Assembly: GCA_902787555.1 (NCBI GenBank)
Contig: CADAGO010000002.1
Location: 108,336 to 172,335 of the forward strand
DNA length: 64,000 nucleotides
DNA from: an uncultured Bacteroidales bacterium
GTDB lineage: Bacteria > Bacteroidota > Bacteroidia > Bacteroidales > Bacteroidaceae
Reading direction: 5' to 3'
Shown: piece after piece, positions 8,589 to 15,905 of the stretch
Layout: each line of letters starts with the position of its first letter
Position numbering within the stretch: position 1 is the first letter of the stretch
Program-made: the position numbers and the translations under genes
Notes under the pieces: generated by a model
Database searches by the model: none
What the model saw: the letters and a program-made list of their open reading frames with translations, nothing else
What the model was told of the DNA's origin: nothing

Positions 8589-9194
8589 CTATTTCAAAAG
8601 CTCCGCATATCGGCTGATATACTTGCCGAGGATGTCGAACTCAAGGTTCACCTTCGTGCCTACTTCGATGGCATGGAAGTTCGTGTTGTCGTAGGTGTAG
8701 GGGATGATGTTCACCTCGAACGTGTCGAGAGTAGGGTTGCATACCGTGAGGCTCACACCGTTGACTGTGACCGAACCTTTGTCCACGGTGATATAACCGC
8801 GACGTGCCATCTCGGGGTCGAACTCATACTTGAATGTAAAGATCCAGCTGCCCTGAGCGTCCTCTTTCTTCATACATACAGCTGTCTGGTCAACATGACC
8901 CTGCACGATGTGTCCGTCCAACCGGCCGTTCATCATCATGCTGCGCTCCACGTTCACCTCGTCGCCCACGCTGAGCTCTCCCAGGTTGCTGCGGTCCAGC
9001 GTTTCCTTCATCGCCGTTACCGTATATGTACCGTTCTCTATTTTTACTACTGTGAGGCACACACCATTGTGCGACACACTTTGATCTATCTTCAGTTCGT
9101 CAACAAACGAACACTTCATGGTGAGGTGGACATTCTCCAGCTCATGCTCTATGGCAACAACCGTTGCACATTCTTCTACTATTCCTGAAAACAT
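8589..9194 (-). CDS. ribE: Riboflavin synthase, alpha subunit
   Basis: A 201-aa enzyme converts two 6,7-dimethyl-8-ribityllumazine molecules into riboflavin. Two lumazine-binding repeats are visible: the first begins MFSGIVEE and contains HNGVCLTV, and the second begins DGHIVQGHVDQ and contains VNGVSLTV. It has its own promoter about 25 bases upstream and heads the run of minus-strand genes ending in apbE. No FMN riboswitch fits in the short leader. Confidence 0.96.
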   Translation of the reverse strand: MFSGIVEECATVVAIEHELENVHLTMKCSFVDELKIDQSVSHNGVCLTVVKIENGTYTVTAMKETLDRSNLGELSVGDEVNVERSMMMNGRLDGHIVQGHVDQTAVCMKKEDAQGSWIFTFKYEFDPEMARRGYITVDKGSVTVNGVSLTVCNPTLDTFEVNIIPYTYDNTNFHAIEVGTKVNLEFDILGKYISRYAELLK

Positions 9195-9216
9195 GGTTTT
9201 ATCTACTATTTTGGTG

Positions 9217-9246
9217 CAAAGTTAGTAAATAATTGACAATTGACAA
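9217..9246 (-). promoter_or_regulatory. Bacteroidota-type promoter of ribE
   Basis: Reading the minus strand, TAACTTTG (complement of 9217-9224) is preceded after 18 bases by TTGT. This matches the TTTG/TAnnTTTG consensus of the Bacteroidota primary sigma factor. It lies about 25 bases before the ribE start and back to back with the promoter of the divergent gene. Confidence 0.65.
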
Positions 9247-9276
9247 TTGATAATTAATATTTATTTACTAATTTTG
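9247..9276 (+). promoter_or_regulatory. Bacteroidota-type promoter of the desulfidase-family gene
   Basis: TTGA at 9247-9250, an 18-base spacer and TAATTTTG at 9269-9276 fit the -33/-7 consensus, giving a leader of only about a dozen bases before the ATG at 9296. Confidence 0.6.
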
Positions 9277-9295
9277 CAGAAAATCTTAGTACGCT

Positions 9296-10579
9296 ATGAC
9301 AAAAGACGAGAGAGAACGTATCATAAGTTTGGTGAAACGTGAAGTTGTGCCGGCTGTCGGATGTACCGAACCAATCGCCGTTGCACTATGTGTGGCGAAA
9401 GCTACCGAGACCCTGGGATGCCTGCCCGAGACCATCGAGGTGTGGCTGAGTGCCAACATCCTGAAGAACGCCATGGGTGTGGGAATTCCCAATACCGGGA
9501 TGATAGGTCTGCCCATCGCCATCGCCCTTGGAGCCATCTGCGGCAAGTCGGAATATCAGCTCGAGGTGCTGAAGGATGCCGATACCGAGTCGGTAGCCCA
9601 GGCCAGACAATATCTCGAAATGCATACCATCGACATCAAACTCAAAGACGATATCACCGAGAAACTCTATATCGAGATTGTGGCAACAGCCGGAGGTTCG
9701 ACCGCTAAGACCATCATCAGTGGCAGCCACACCAATTTTGTGTATATCGAGAGAAACAATGAGATACTGCATGATACACGGCATGAAAGTGCGGAACAGG
9801 AGGATGATACCGACGACAGTTGGCTTTCGCTCCGCAAGGTCTACGACTTCGCCATGACAGCTCCGCTCGACGAGATCGACTTCATCAACGAGTCACGCCG
9901 TCTCAACGAAGCTGCAGCCCGTCAGTCGCTTCACGGCAACTACGGTCACCTGCTGGGCAAGACCCTCACACGGCCGTTGGGCAAAGGCATCATGGGCGAC
10001 TCCATCTTCTCACATATCATATCCGCTACCGCCTGCGCATGCGACGCACGTATGGCAGGTGCCATGATACCCGTCATGAGCAATTCGGGTAGCGGCAACC
10101 AAGGCATCTGTGCCACATTGCCCGTTGTAGTCTATGCCGAGGAAAATCATAATACCGACGAAGAGCTGACCCGGGCACTCATGCTCAGCCACCTCACCGC
10201 CATCTACATGAAGCAAAGCCTCGGCAAACTGTCGGCACTCTGCGGATGCGTAGTAGCATCGACCGGCAGCAGTTGCGGCATTACCTACCTCATGGGAGGC
10301 GGCTACGACCAAGTATGTGCATCCGTCAAGAACATGATAGCCAACCTCAGCGGTATGATATGCGACGGAGCTAAGCCCAGTTGCGCCCTGAAACTGGCGA
10401 GCGGCGTATCCACAGCCGTTCTCTCAGCCATGCTCGCCGTCAGTGGTGAATGTGTCAGCAGTACCGAGGGCATCATCGACGACGATGTGGACCGCAGCAT
10501 CCACAACCTCACAAAGATAGGCAAAGACGCCATGAACGAAACCGACCGTTGTGTGCTCGACATCATGACGAATAAATAA
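9296..10579 (+). CDS. L-cysteine desulfidase / UPF0597 (serine dehydratase alpha-like) protein
   Basis: A 427-aa cytoplasmic protein of the CyuA/CdsB family, members of which use an oxygen-sensitive 4Fe-4S cluster to split L-cysteine into pyruvate, ammonia and sulfide. Conserved cysteines are in VGCTEPIAVAL (C23), QGICATLPV and the C-terminal CGCVVASTGSSCGITYLMGGG. The NTGMIGLPIAIALG and NSGSGNQGI glycine-rich segments are also typical. It stands alone with a divergent promoter. Substrate (cysteine, serine or another beta-substituted amino acid) cannot be decided from sequence. Confidence 0.88.
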   Translation: MTKDERERIISLVKREVVPAVGCTEPIAVALCVAKATETLGCLPETIEVWLSANILKNAMGVGIPNTGMIGLPIAIALGAICGKSEYQLEVLKDADTESVAQARQYLEMHTIDIKLKDDITEKLYIEIVATAGGSTAKTIISGSHTNFVYIERNNEILHDTRHESAEQEDDTDDSWLSLRKVYDFAMTAPLDEIDFINESRRLNEAAARQSLHGNYGHLLGKTLTRPLGKGIMGDSIFSHIISATACACDARMAGAMIPVMSNSGSGNQGICATLPVVVYAEENHNTDEELTRALMLSHLTAIYMKQSLGKLSALCGCVVASTGSSCGITYLMGGGYDQVCASVKNMIANLSGMICDGAKPSCALKLASGVSTAVLSAMLAVSGECVSSTEGIIDDDVDRSIHNLTKIGKDAMNETDRCVLDIMTNK

Positions 10580-10582
10580 AAA

Positions 10583-10645
10583 GTCAAATGTCAAAGGCCA
10601 AAGGTCAAATGTCAAAGGCCAAAGGTCAAATGTCAAAGGCCCTGC
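10583..10645. repeat. Three tandem copies of a 21-bp unit
   Basis: The unit GTCAAATGTCAAAGGCCAAAG starts at 10583, 10604 and 10625; the third copy diverges at its end. It lies just after the stop codon of the preceding gene. Such simple tandem words are common between genes in this window. Confidence 0.8.
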
Positions 10646-10667
10646 CCCCTAAACTCTAAATTCTTTT

Positions 10668-10855
10668 ATTCCCCGTCACCCCCTCCATCGAGGGAGGGGG
10701 AATGTGGGTTGATTAGTGAGTCGTGGGGGAGGGTCTGCTGTCATTCCCCGTCACCCCCTCCATAGTGGGAGGGGGAATGTGGGTTGATTTGTGAGTCGTG
10801 GGGGGAGGGTCTGCTGTCATTCCCCTCCCCTCGGGGAGGAAGGGAGGGGGCTGCT
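10668..10855. repeat. Two tandem 75-76 bp copies of the GC-rich palindromic element plus a third partial copy
   Basis: The block starting ATTCCCCGTCACCCCCTCC repeats at 10668 and 10743 with few differences; a shorter variant starts at 10819. Each copy contains a CCCCCTCC...GGAGGGGG palindrome. The same palindrome family occurs elsewhere in this window both between and inside genes. The array ends two bases before the HU gene stop codon on the other strand. Confidence 0.85.
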
Positions 10856-10856
10856 C

Positions 10857-11432
10857 TTAGTTCTGGTCAGTAGTACTTCCGTCGTTGCCGCCACCATCAC
10901 CGCCGCCTGGGGTGTCAGGATTGGTAGGAGTGCTTCCAGGAGTGGTTCCTTCGTTCTCACCATTGTCATCCCCGTTGTCCTCCGGAGCTTCCACCGTACC
11001 GTCGTCTGACGAGGTGACACGCTTCACGATGTTGCCTTCACGGTCGTAACAGGTGATCTGGATAGCCGTGTTGTGCAATTCATCCTTCAACTCCTGTGCA
11101 GGAGCGAACACAATACGTCGGGTGGTGATGAGCGACGATTTCACGTCGTTCACGTCAGCCACCGTCTTGGCAGACAGACCGAAGCGCATGGAGCCGAGTC
11201 CAGGCATCGGGATGGAGTGACCCTCACACGCCCATGCCTTGATTACCTCGCCGGCAGCGTCCCAGCAAGCCTGCATCACACCCTGGCTCACACCACTGCG
11301 GAGTGCAGCCTCGCGGATGACCTTCTCCTGAGAGAGCTTTGAGTACAGCTCAGGAGTCATTACGTAGCGATAGGTACCGGCATACTTGCCGACCTTGATT
11401 TCGCGTTCTTTAGCCTTGATTTTCAGTGCCAT
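10857..11432 (-). CDS. HU-family DNA-binding protein with disordered C-terminal tail
   Basis: A 191-aa protein has an HU/IHF-like domain (about residues 1-130), with the helix pair EKVIREAALRSGVSQGVMQAC and the arm region GLGSMRFGLSAKTV. It is followed by a low-complexity acidic, proline- and glycine-rich tail ending STTDQN. Bacteroidales carry many such long HU paralogues near VirE/BT4734 primases, as here. It probably binds and bends DNA; whether it is architectural or regulatory is unknown. The tail end resembles that of the protein encoded at 60585-61790. Confidence 0.85.
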   Translation of the reverse strand: MALKIKAKEREIKVGKYAGTYRYVMTPELYSKLSQEKVIREAALRSGVSQGVMQACWDAAGEVIKAWACEGHSIPMPGLGSMRFGLSAKTVADVNDVKSSLITTRRIVFAPAQELKDELHNTAIQITCYDREGNIVKRVTSSDDGTVEAPEDNGDDNGENEGTTPGSTPTNPDTPGGGDGGGNDGSTTDQN

Positions 11433-11494
11433 AAGATAAAGACTTTTTTAGTTAAACAATTTGGTTACTTCTGTCTCCGAAAGGAGTTTTGCTG

Positions 11495-11560
11495 CCGTGC
11501 AGTCAGTCATTTGTTCGCGTGCACTCTGACAATTTTCCGACTACACTCCTGCAACATTTC
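11495..11560. repeat. Three degenerate 22-bp tandem repeats in the HU leader
   Basis: Units start at 11495, 11517 and 11539; the best is GCGTGCACTCTGACAATTTT. Each contains a GNGTGCACTC-like dyad followed by a TGACAATT-type spacer. They lie between the HU promoter and its start codon, so they would be transcribed. They are about 80% identical to the array at 40549-40614. Confidence 0.65.
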
Positions 11561-11580
11561 CATCCCTTCTTTTGACACTG

Positions 11581-11611
11581 CAAAGTTACAAAATTTTCCT
11601 GACATTTGCAA
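11581..11611 (-). promoter_or_regulatory. Promoter of the HU gene
   Basis: On the minus strand TTGC (complement of 11608-11611), a 19-base spacer and TAACTTTG (complement of 11581-11588) match the consensus. The predicted leader is about 140 bases. The -33 region reads CTTGCA, as in the promoters at 14031 and 62125. Confidence 0.7.
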
Positions 11612-11732
11612 GTATTTTTCCCTCTTTTTTTTGCAAAAATACAAGTTTTTTTGGGATATTCCAAGCCGAAACAGCCATTGCAGCCTGTAGCCCCAGAGGG
11701 GTTTGTACTTTGGCACTTGTTGTGCGGTCAAT

Positions 11733-11847
11733 GCGGACATTGCGGACGTTATCTTATAAAGGAATTAAAAAAGTATTATACCTATATTTTTCTGCTATTA
11801 TATTAGTAGCATTACTCTTAGAATATGATGTCCGCAATGTCCGCTTG
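11733..11847. repeat. 15-bp perfect inverted repeat with clustered TGTCCGCA words
   Basis: GCGGACATTGCGGAC at 11733-11747 is the exact reverse complement of GTCCGCAATGTCCGC at 11830-11844, with a further TGTCCGCA copy right after. They flank about 80 AT-rich bases next to the 3' end of the primase gene. The 11433-11854 gap holds no convincing gene: a 77-codon minus-strand frame there lacks any family features. Confidence 0.75.
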
Positions 11848-11854
11848 TCCGCAA

Positions 11855-13999
11855 TCAAAATGTTTTAGGATTGTGTACCTTGTCCATTTCCATGTCGGTG
11901 TGTTCCCTGACAATGTAGCCTCGATTCCTGTTATGTCCGCAGCGTTCTTTTTTAAAACCCAGTTTCGTCATGATGGTTCCTAAGTGTCGTAGATCGATAT
12001 TCCTGTGTAGATTGCCGTGTAAGCTGATTTTTGCAGCTATCTCGGCGAGTGTCAGGAACTCTGCTCCTGGCTGGCCAGGCTCCACAGGTGAGAAATAGAC
12101 TTGGATGAGCTGTTCTTCACTGTTGGGAACCATGAATTCTTCGACGTGTTCCGTCATGGCTTCGATGTCGGAAATGTCGAACCAATAGTTGAATTCTTCC
12201 TTTATAAGATATTTTGCTTGGGCATACATACCTTCGTATGGCAGTTGGTTCTCGTAGGGAGAGTCGATTGAAACGACATGGAAGGGCAGCCACCGGCGAT
12301 TGCCTGTCTGGTCGGTGAGAAATTCTTTCTTGTTGCCAGAACCCACATACGATGCCACACGTTCACGTTTTTCCTTATGCCTGCCATATGAGGCACGGAC
12401 ATCGACATGTGGAATTGTAACTTGCGCCTTCAGTTCGTTCAGTCCGCGTTCACTAAGCTTGTCCAGTTCATCGAGGTTAATCAGTCCGTACTCAGCTGCT
12501 CTCAGTTGTTCGTCTTTATTCATGTGTTCCATCTCTGTTTGGATGCATGAATAGGGGGATAGTTGTGGTGGTAGCAGACGGTTGAGCCATGTGGATTTGT
12601 AGATGCCCTGCCGGCCCACGAAGACTATTACCTGATGATTAGCAATATCCTCGTTGGTCCAACCTGCAACCATCGCTACAAACCACTTCTTAAAACAAAG
12701 ATGCCAAAGTTTGTCAGCCTCGGGTGTAGCCATATGAACCGTGGAGGCAGCTTGATCGATATAGTCGGGTTTGTCGGGTGTCCATGCAGGCAGCGAGTTC
12801 ACATAGTCCTTTAAGGGATGAATCTCGGGTACGACATTGCTGTTTAATACAGTTGTGAATAATTTTAATGAAAAGTTTTCGCTCGACTTCGAGCAGCATT
12901 CCAGATAGAGGTCGTTCTCATCGCGTTCGGTCATCTCTTTCCAACGTCCATTCTCCAGTTTCTGCTGCGTCTTTTGGGTAAGCACATCGTATCTCAGCGC
13001 TTTTTCTTTCAGAAAACAGGCTATAATCTCTGTCTTTAGCTCATTCTTTGAGCGATGCGCCATCCATACGCCGAACTCATCGGCGGCTGTTTTATAGCAG
13101 CTGTGCAGCACTTTCGAAGGATGGTCGTCCATCTTGCCACGATAGGCATCGTCAAGTGCTTGAGCAGCCTCCTCTTCATTGACACCCATCCGATTGAGGA
13201 TGAACGACACTCGCGTAATGTAGTTATGGCGATTGCCTACGACGAACGCCATACCACTGTCTTCCACCATCTTTACGGCACGTTCAAGACGGTTGCCAAG
13301 CGGTATAGTGATGCGATTACCCGACTTGTCGATGACCGTTTTTGGAGTCTTCATCTTAATCAGATTTCCGTCAGCATCGATGCCCAGTTCCTCTCTGGTA
13401 GGGAAAAACGGCATGGCATCGGAGCGATACACCACCACGGGGTCGTGGCTGAGACCCGTCATACGGTTGATATTATCACACGACTGATCCATCTCATGCC
13501 TACACCACACACTATACATATTATTAATATAGTGGTGTACACGCTTGAAAACCTCCTCACTACGCTGAGGGTCATTCTCCATGTCGATGGAGATGCCCTC
13601 AGGCAGACGGAAAGGCACAATGATGTGGTAGCCCAGCCCTGAAATGCTTTCGTAGCCTAATAGAGCATGGCGAGAGGTACGCATGATTGTCTTAACACGC
13701 TCCAGTTCGTCGGCGGGCAGACGCTCCTCTGGCGACTTAGCATCGAAATCGATCAAGACGTTTCCCAAACATTCCCGACAATTTCCTTTTCCTTTACCAC
13801 CTTCCATGCGGAAGCTTGCTGCCACCTGAGGTGTAGACTCCTTCACCTCCTTGGCAGCTTTCTCATGTCCTTGAGCCAATAAGTCACGATGTAGTTCCGT
13901 GCTCTTTTTCAGTTCCTCGTCTTTGCAGATAAGGTCGAACACCTGCTCAGGAGTCAAGTCCTGAGCCTCTGTACTCTTAAAAGTTTTAAATAGTTGCAT
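11855..13999 (-). CDS. BT4734/VirE-type primase-helicase
   Basis: A 714-aa protein has an N-terminal BT4734-like primase-type domain (about residues 50-190, with LIDFDAKSPEERLP and SGLGYHIIVPFRLPEG) followed by a middle linker. A VirE-type P-loop ATPase then carries a Walker A variant VGRQGIYKSTWLN (about residue 460) and Walker B LINLDELDKLSE (about 510). The C-terminal part matches the DUF3874-like region. These proteins are found on Bacteroidales mobile elements and beside HU genes, and probably prime and unwind DNA. It lies between the HU gene and a 284-aa HTH-like gene, with four iteron-like repeats upstream of its promoter. Confidence 0.88.
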   Translation of the reverse strand: MQLFKTFKSTEAQDLTPEQVFDLICKDEELKKSTELHRDLLAQGHEKAAKEVKESTPQVAASFRMEGGKGKGNCRECLGNVLIDFDAKSPEERLPADELERVKTIMRTSRHALLGYESISGLGYHIIVPFRLPEGISIDMENDPQRSEEVFKRVHHYINNMYSVWCRHEMDQSCDNINRMTGLSHDPVVVYRSDAMPFFPTREELGIDADGNLIKMKTPKTVIDKSGNRITIPLGNRLERAVKMVEDSGMAFVVGNRHNYITRVSFILNRMGVNEEEAAQALDDAYRGKMDDHPSKVLHSCYKTAADEFGVWMAHRSKNELKTEIIACFLKEKALRYDVLTQKTQQKLENGRWKEMTERDENDLYLECCSKSSENFSLKLFTTVLNSNVVPEIHPLKDYVNSLPAWTPDKPDYIDQAASTVHMATPEADKLWHLCFKKWFVAMVAGWTNEDIANHQVIVFVGRQGIYKSTWLNRLLPPQLSPYSCIQTEMEHMNKDEQLRAAEYGLINLDELDKLSERGLNELKAQVTIPHVDVRASYGRHKEKRERVASYVGSGNKKEFLTDQTGNRRWLPFHVVSIDSPYENQLPYEGMYAQAKYLIKEEFNYWFDISDIEAMTEHVEEFMVPNSEEQLIQVYFSPVEPGQPGAEFLTLAEIAAKISLHGNLHRNIDLRHLGTIMTKLGFKKERCGHNRNRGYIVREHTDMEMDKVHNPKTF

Positions 14000-14030
14000 G
14001 TTCTATTTGTTTAAATATTTTTTTCGAGTA

Positions 14031-14061
14031 CAAAGTTACGAAAAAACGATTATTTATGCAA
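14031..14061 (-). promoter_or_regulatory. Promoter of the primase gene
   Basis: On the minus strand TTGC (complement of 14058-14061), 19 bases, then TAACTTTG (complement of 14031-14038). The start codon follows about 30 bases downstream. Confidence 0.7.
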
Positions 14062-14074
14062 GGGCAGACGAATA

Positions 14075-14158
14075 GGTCATACGCACCCTTCTCGGGTCAC
14101 ACGCAAAAAAGGCCGGGTCACACGGAAAAACGGTTGGGTCACACGCTGGAGTGTGACC
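14075..14158. repeat. Iteron-like array: four direct GGTCACACG repeats plus one inverted copy
   Basis: GGTCATACG at 14075 and GGTCACACG at 14095, 14116 and 14137 are spaced 20, 21 and 21 bp, so they face the same side of the helix. GTGTGACC at 14151-14158 is an inverted copy that forms a hairpin with the last repeat. The array sits immediately upstream of the primase promoter and resembles plasmid or phage iterons or a multi-site operator. Confidence 0.75.
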
Positions 14159-14172
14159 TGAATGCATAAAAA

Positions 14173-14205
14173 AAGAGGAATAACTTGTAACGAGTTACTC
14201 CTCTT
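14173..14205 (-). terminator. Terminator overlapping the stop codon of the 284-aa gene
   Basis: AAGAGGA...TAACT on the left pairs with AGTTA...TCCTCTT on the right with one mismatch. On the minus strand the stem is followed by a run of seven T. The stop codon (14195-14197) lies inside the right arm. Confidence 0.75.
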
Positions 14206-15049
14206 CCTGTTGGCGAGTGTTTACTTGTAATTGCTGACCAAGTGTGATGATTTGCTGCCTGCTCGGCGGCTGATGGCAGTAATTCAACTGCAGATTGGAG
14301 TAGCCCCGATAGCTGAATAACATCTGTGTGCGCATGATGTAATCGCCACTCAGCCATGACATGTTCGTTGGGTTTACGAACCAGCGGTTGATTTGACTGA
14401 TGATTTTAGACGCATAGTCAACCGTCACACCCAGCTCCGCATTCATTTCCTTTGCTATCATACGATTGCTGTAACCCAGAGCCACATGCCGATCACGATG
14501 CAGATACCAATACCTGAAGATGCGGTCGCGAACACCATTACATACATAAACAAGGCTCCCTTCGAATTCAAATTCTATCTTCTTGTTAGGTTCTGCCAAG
14601 GCCTTAGCTTCCTCTTGTAGATTGTCTATTTCTGCCAATGGCTCATTAACATAGTTGATATGATTTGGTTGTACGAAGTTGCAATCTTGATTGCTAACCG
14701 TAAACGTAGTCTCTTCTTGTCTCATTTTGGTGATAGTTAGAGACTGTTGATAATTAATATCTGCAAAAGATATAAGCGTATGATATAATGGATTTAATTT
14801 GGGGTGCTGGATTTCATTAATACGGTTTAATATTCCTGTAAGGACTATTGGCAATTGGTCTTTAGAAGCATTTAGTACTTTTTTAGAATCGTTGATATAA
14901 AACTGCAATACAGCATCGGAACCAACGGCAACAACATCTGTTCCGTCACCATTCTCCTGCAATCGTTTATGCAGGGCGGAGAACTGCTCTTCCAGCTCCA
15001 TACCATTTGGATTGGTATCAATCTTTAAGGTTGTGTTGTCCATAATCAT
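14195..15049 (-). CDS. Unknown protein with a helix-turn-helix-like C-terminal region
   Basis: A 284-aa cytoplasmic protein. The N-terminal half is helical with no motif I know. Residues around 190-230 (YSNRMIAKEMNAELGVTVDY then ASKIISQINRWF) have the spacing of a helix-turn-helix, and the C-terminus is glutamine/glutamate-rich (TRQQEEE). It has its own perfect promoter (15069-15099) and terminator and lies upstream of the iteron-like array and the primase gene. An initiator or regulator acting on the array would fit, but this is inference. A second methionine two codons in is an equally possible start. Confidence 0.7.
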   Translation of the reverse strand: MIMDNTTLKIDTNPNGMELEEQFSALHKRLQENGDGTDVVAVGSDAVLQFYINDSKKVLNASKDQLPIVLTGILNRINEIQHPKLNPLYHTLISFADINYQQSLTITKMRQEETTFTVSNQDCNFVQPNHINYVNEPLAEIDNLQEEAKALAEPNKKIEFEFEGSLVYVCNGVRDRIFRYWYLHRDRHVALGYSNRMIAKEMNAELGVTVDYASKIISQINRWFVNPTNMSWLSGDYIMRTQMLFSYRGYSNLQLNYCHQPPSRQQIITLGQQLQVNTRQQEEE

Positions 15050-15068
15050 TTTTTTTATTATTACTCTG

Positions 15069-15099
15069 CAAAGTTACACATTTTCCCAGATTCCACAAA
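15069..15099 (-). promoter_or_regulatory. Promoter of the 284-aa gene
   Basis: The minus strand reads TTTG (complement of 15096-15099), exactly 19 bases, then TAACTTTG (complement of 15069-15076): a perfect consensus match. Confidence 0.8.
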
Positions 15100-15116
15100 A
15101 TAATTCTTATTATTTC

Positions 15117-15147
15117 TTTGCAGATTCAAATAAATACTGTATCTTTG
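15117..15147 (+). promoter_or_regulatory. Promoter of the small lipoprotein gene
   Basis: TTTG at 15117-15120, a 19-base spacer and TATCTTTG at 15140-15147 match the consensus. It is divergent from the promoter at 15069-15099. Confidence 0.8.
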
Positions 15148-15202
15148 CGTGAGTTTTTAAGTAGATACCAAATAATGGGTTTATAAACGAATAGCTTGAA
15201 TT

Positions 15203-15592
15203 ATGAAATATATTTATCGGATAGTCACGTTGGTATTATCAACAGTATTATTATCTTCATGTGCTACAATATTTGCAGGAGGCTCTCCTAAAATATTGAT
15301 AGAAGGTAATGTGGACGAACCAGTAACAATAACTACTGACAAGCAAGTATATAATAACGTGTCATTGCCTGCAATCGTAGAGGTTAAGAGACATGCAATC
15401 GATGGAAAAAGGATACATATTGAATCCGAGCACTATAAATTCAACGACATAGTTTTGCAGAAGAAGTTGGAAGGATGGACTTGGGGCAATATTTTCATAG
15501 GAGGAGTCCCTGGTTGGCTGATAGATATGGGAACAAACTGTGTAAGCAAGCCGAGAAAAATACAATATGACGTAACTCCTCAACCTAAATAG
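15203..15592 (+). CDS. Small lipoprotein with a CATIFxGG start
   Basis: A 129-aa lipoprotein: the signal peptide ends in LSSC (cysteine 20), followed by ATIFAGGSPK, a start shared by a set of small envelope lipoproteins with a PEGA-like beta domain. The mature part contains alternating beta strands (VTITTDKQVY, IVEVKRHAIDGKRIHIES) and a glycine-rich segment GNIFIGGVPGWLIDMGTN that is typical of the set. Function is unknown. It has a perfect promoter and is transcribed alone. Confidence 0.75.
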   Translation: MKYIYRIVTLVLSTVLLSSCATIFAGGSPKILIEGNVDEPVTITTDKQVYNNVSLPAIVEVKRHAIDGKRIHIESEHYKFNDIVLQKKLEGWTWGNIFIGGVPGWLIDMGTNCVSKPRKIQYDVTPQPK

Positions 15593-15852
15593 TTTTCTTT
15601 ATTACAAGTGGAGGTAGTATGATGGCTTGATTCTGGGCACAAAAGATAAGGAATGCGTATTCCGTTTTCCTCCAATAAACACAATTAATGCTTTAAGGAC
15701 ATTTAAGTATTAAAACAACTCAACCTGCGCCCATCGGCGTCGCTTGGTGTTTGGGAGAGAGGCTGTCGAAGTTAATAGCGCAGTAGTCATGATGCTGCAT
15801 CGAGCAAAACGACAGGTTCTGCTTAAAGATTTCGCGGTTTCGTTGAATTTGT
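15593..15852. other. Gene-free stretch without recognisable structure
   Basis: I see no gene, clear hairpin or repeat here. The next promoter starts at 15853. Confidence 0.6.
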
Positions 15853-15883
15853 TTTGCGGGATGATGGTTTCTTATTACCTTTG
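15853..15883 (+). promoter_or_regulatory. Promoter of the secreted beta-helix-like gene
   Basis: TTTG at 15853-15856, a 19-base spacer and TACCTTTG at 15876-15883 fit the consensus; the ATG follows 23 bases later. Confidence 0.75.
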
Positions 15884-15905
15884 CTCCGCAAAATCATGAA
15901 GGATT

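Noticed and set aside
9195-9295. FMN riboswitch before ribE
   Set aside because: The predicted ribE leader is only about 20 bases, too short for the element.
11507-11740. 77-codon minus-strand ORF in the HU-primase gap
   Set aside because: It overlaps the HU promoter and the 22-bp repeats, has no family features and an odd amino-acid mix.
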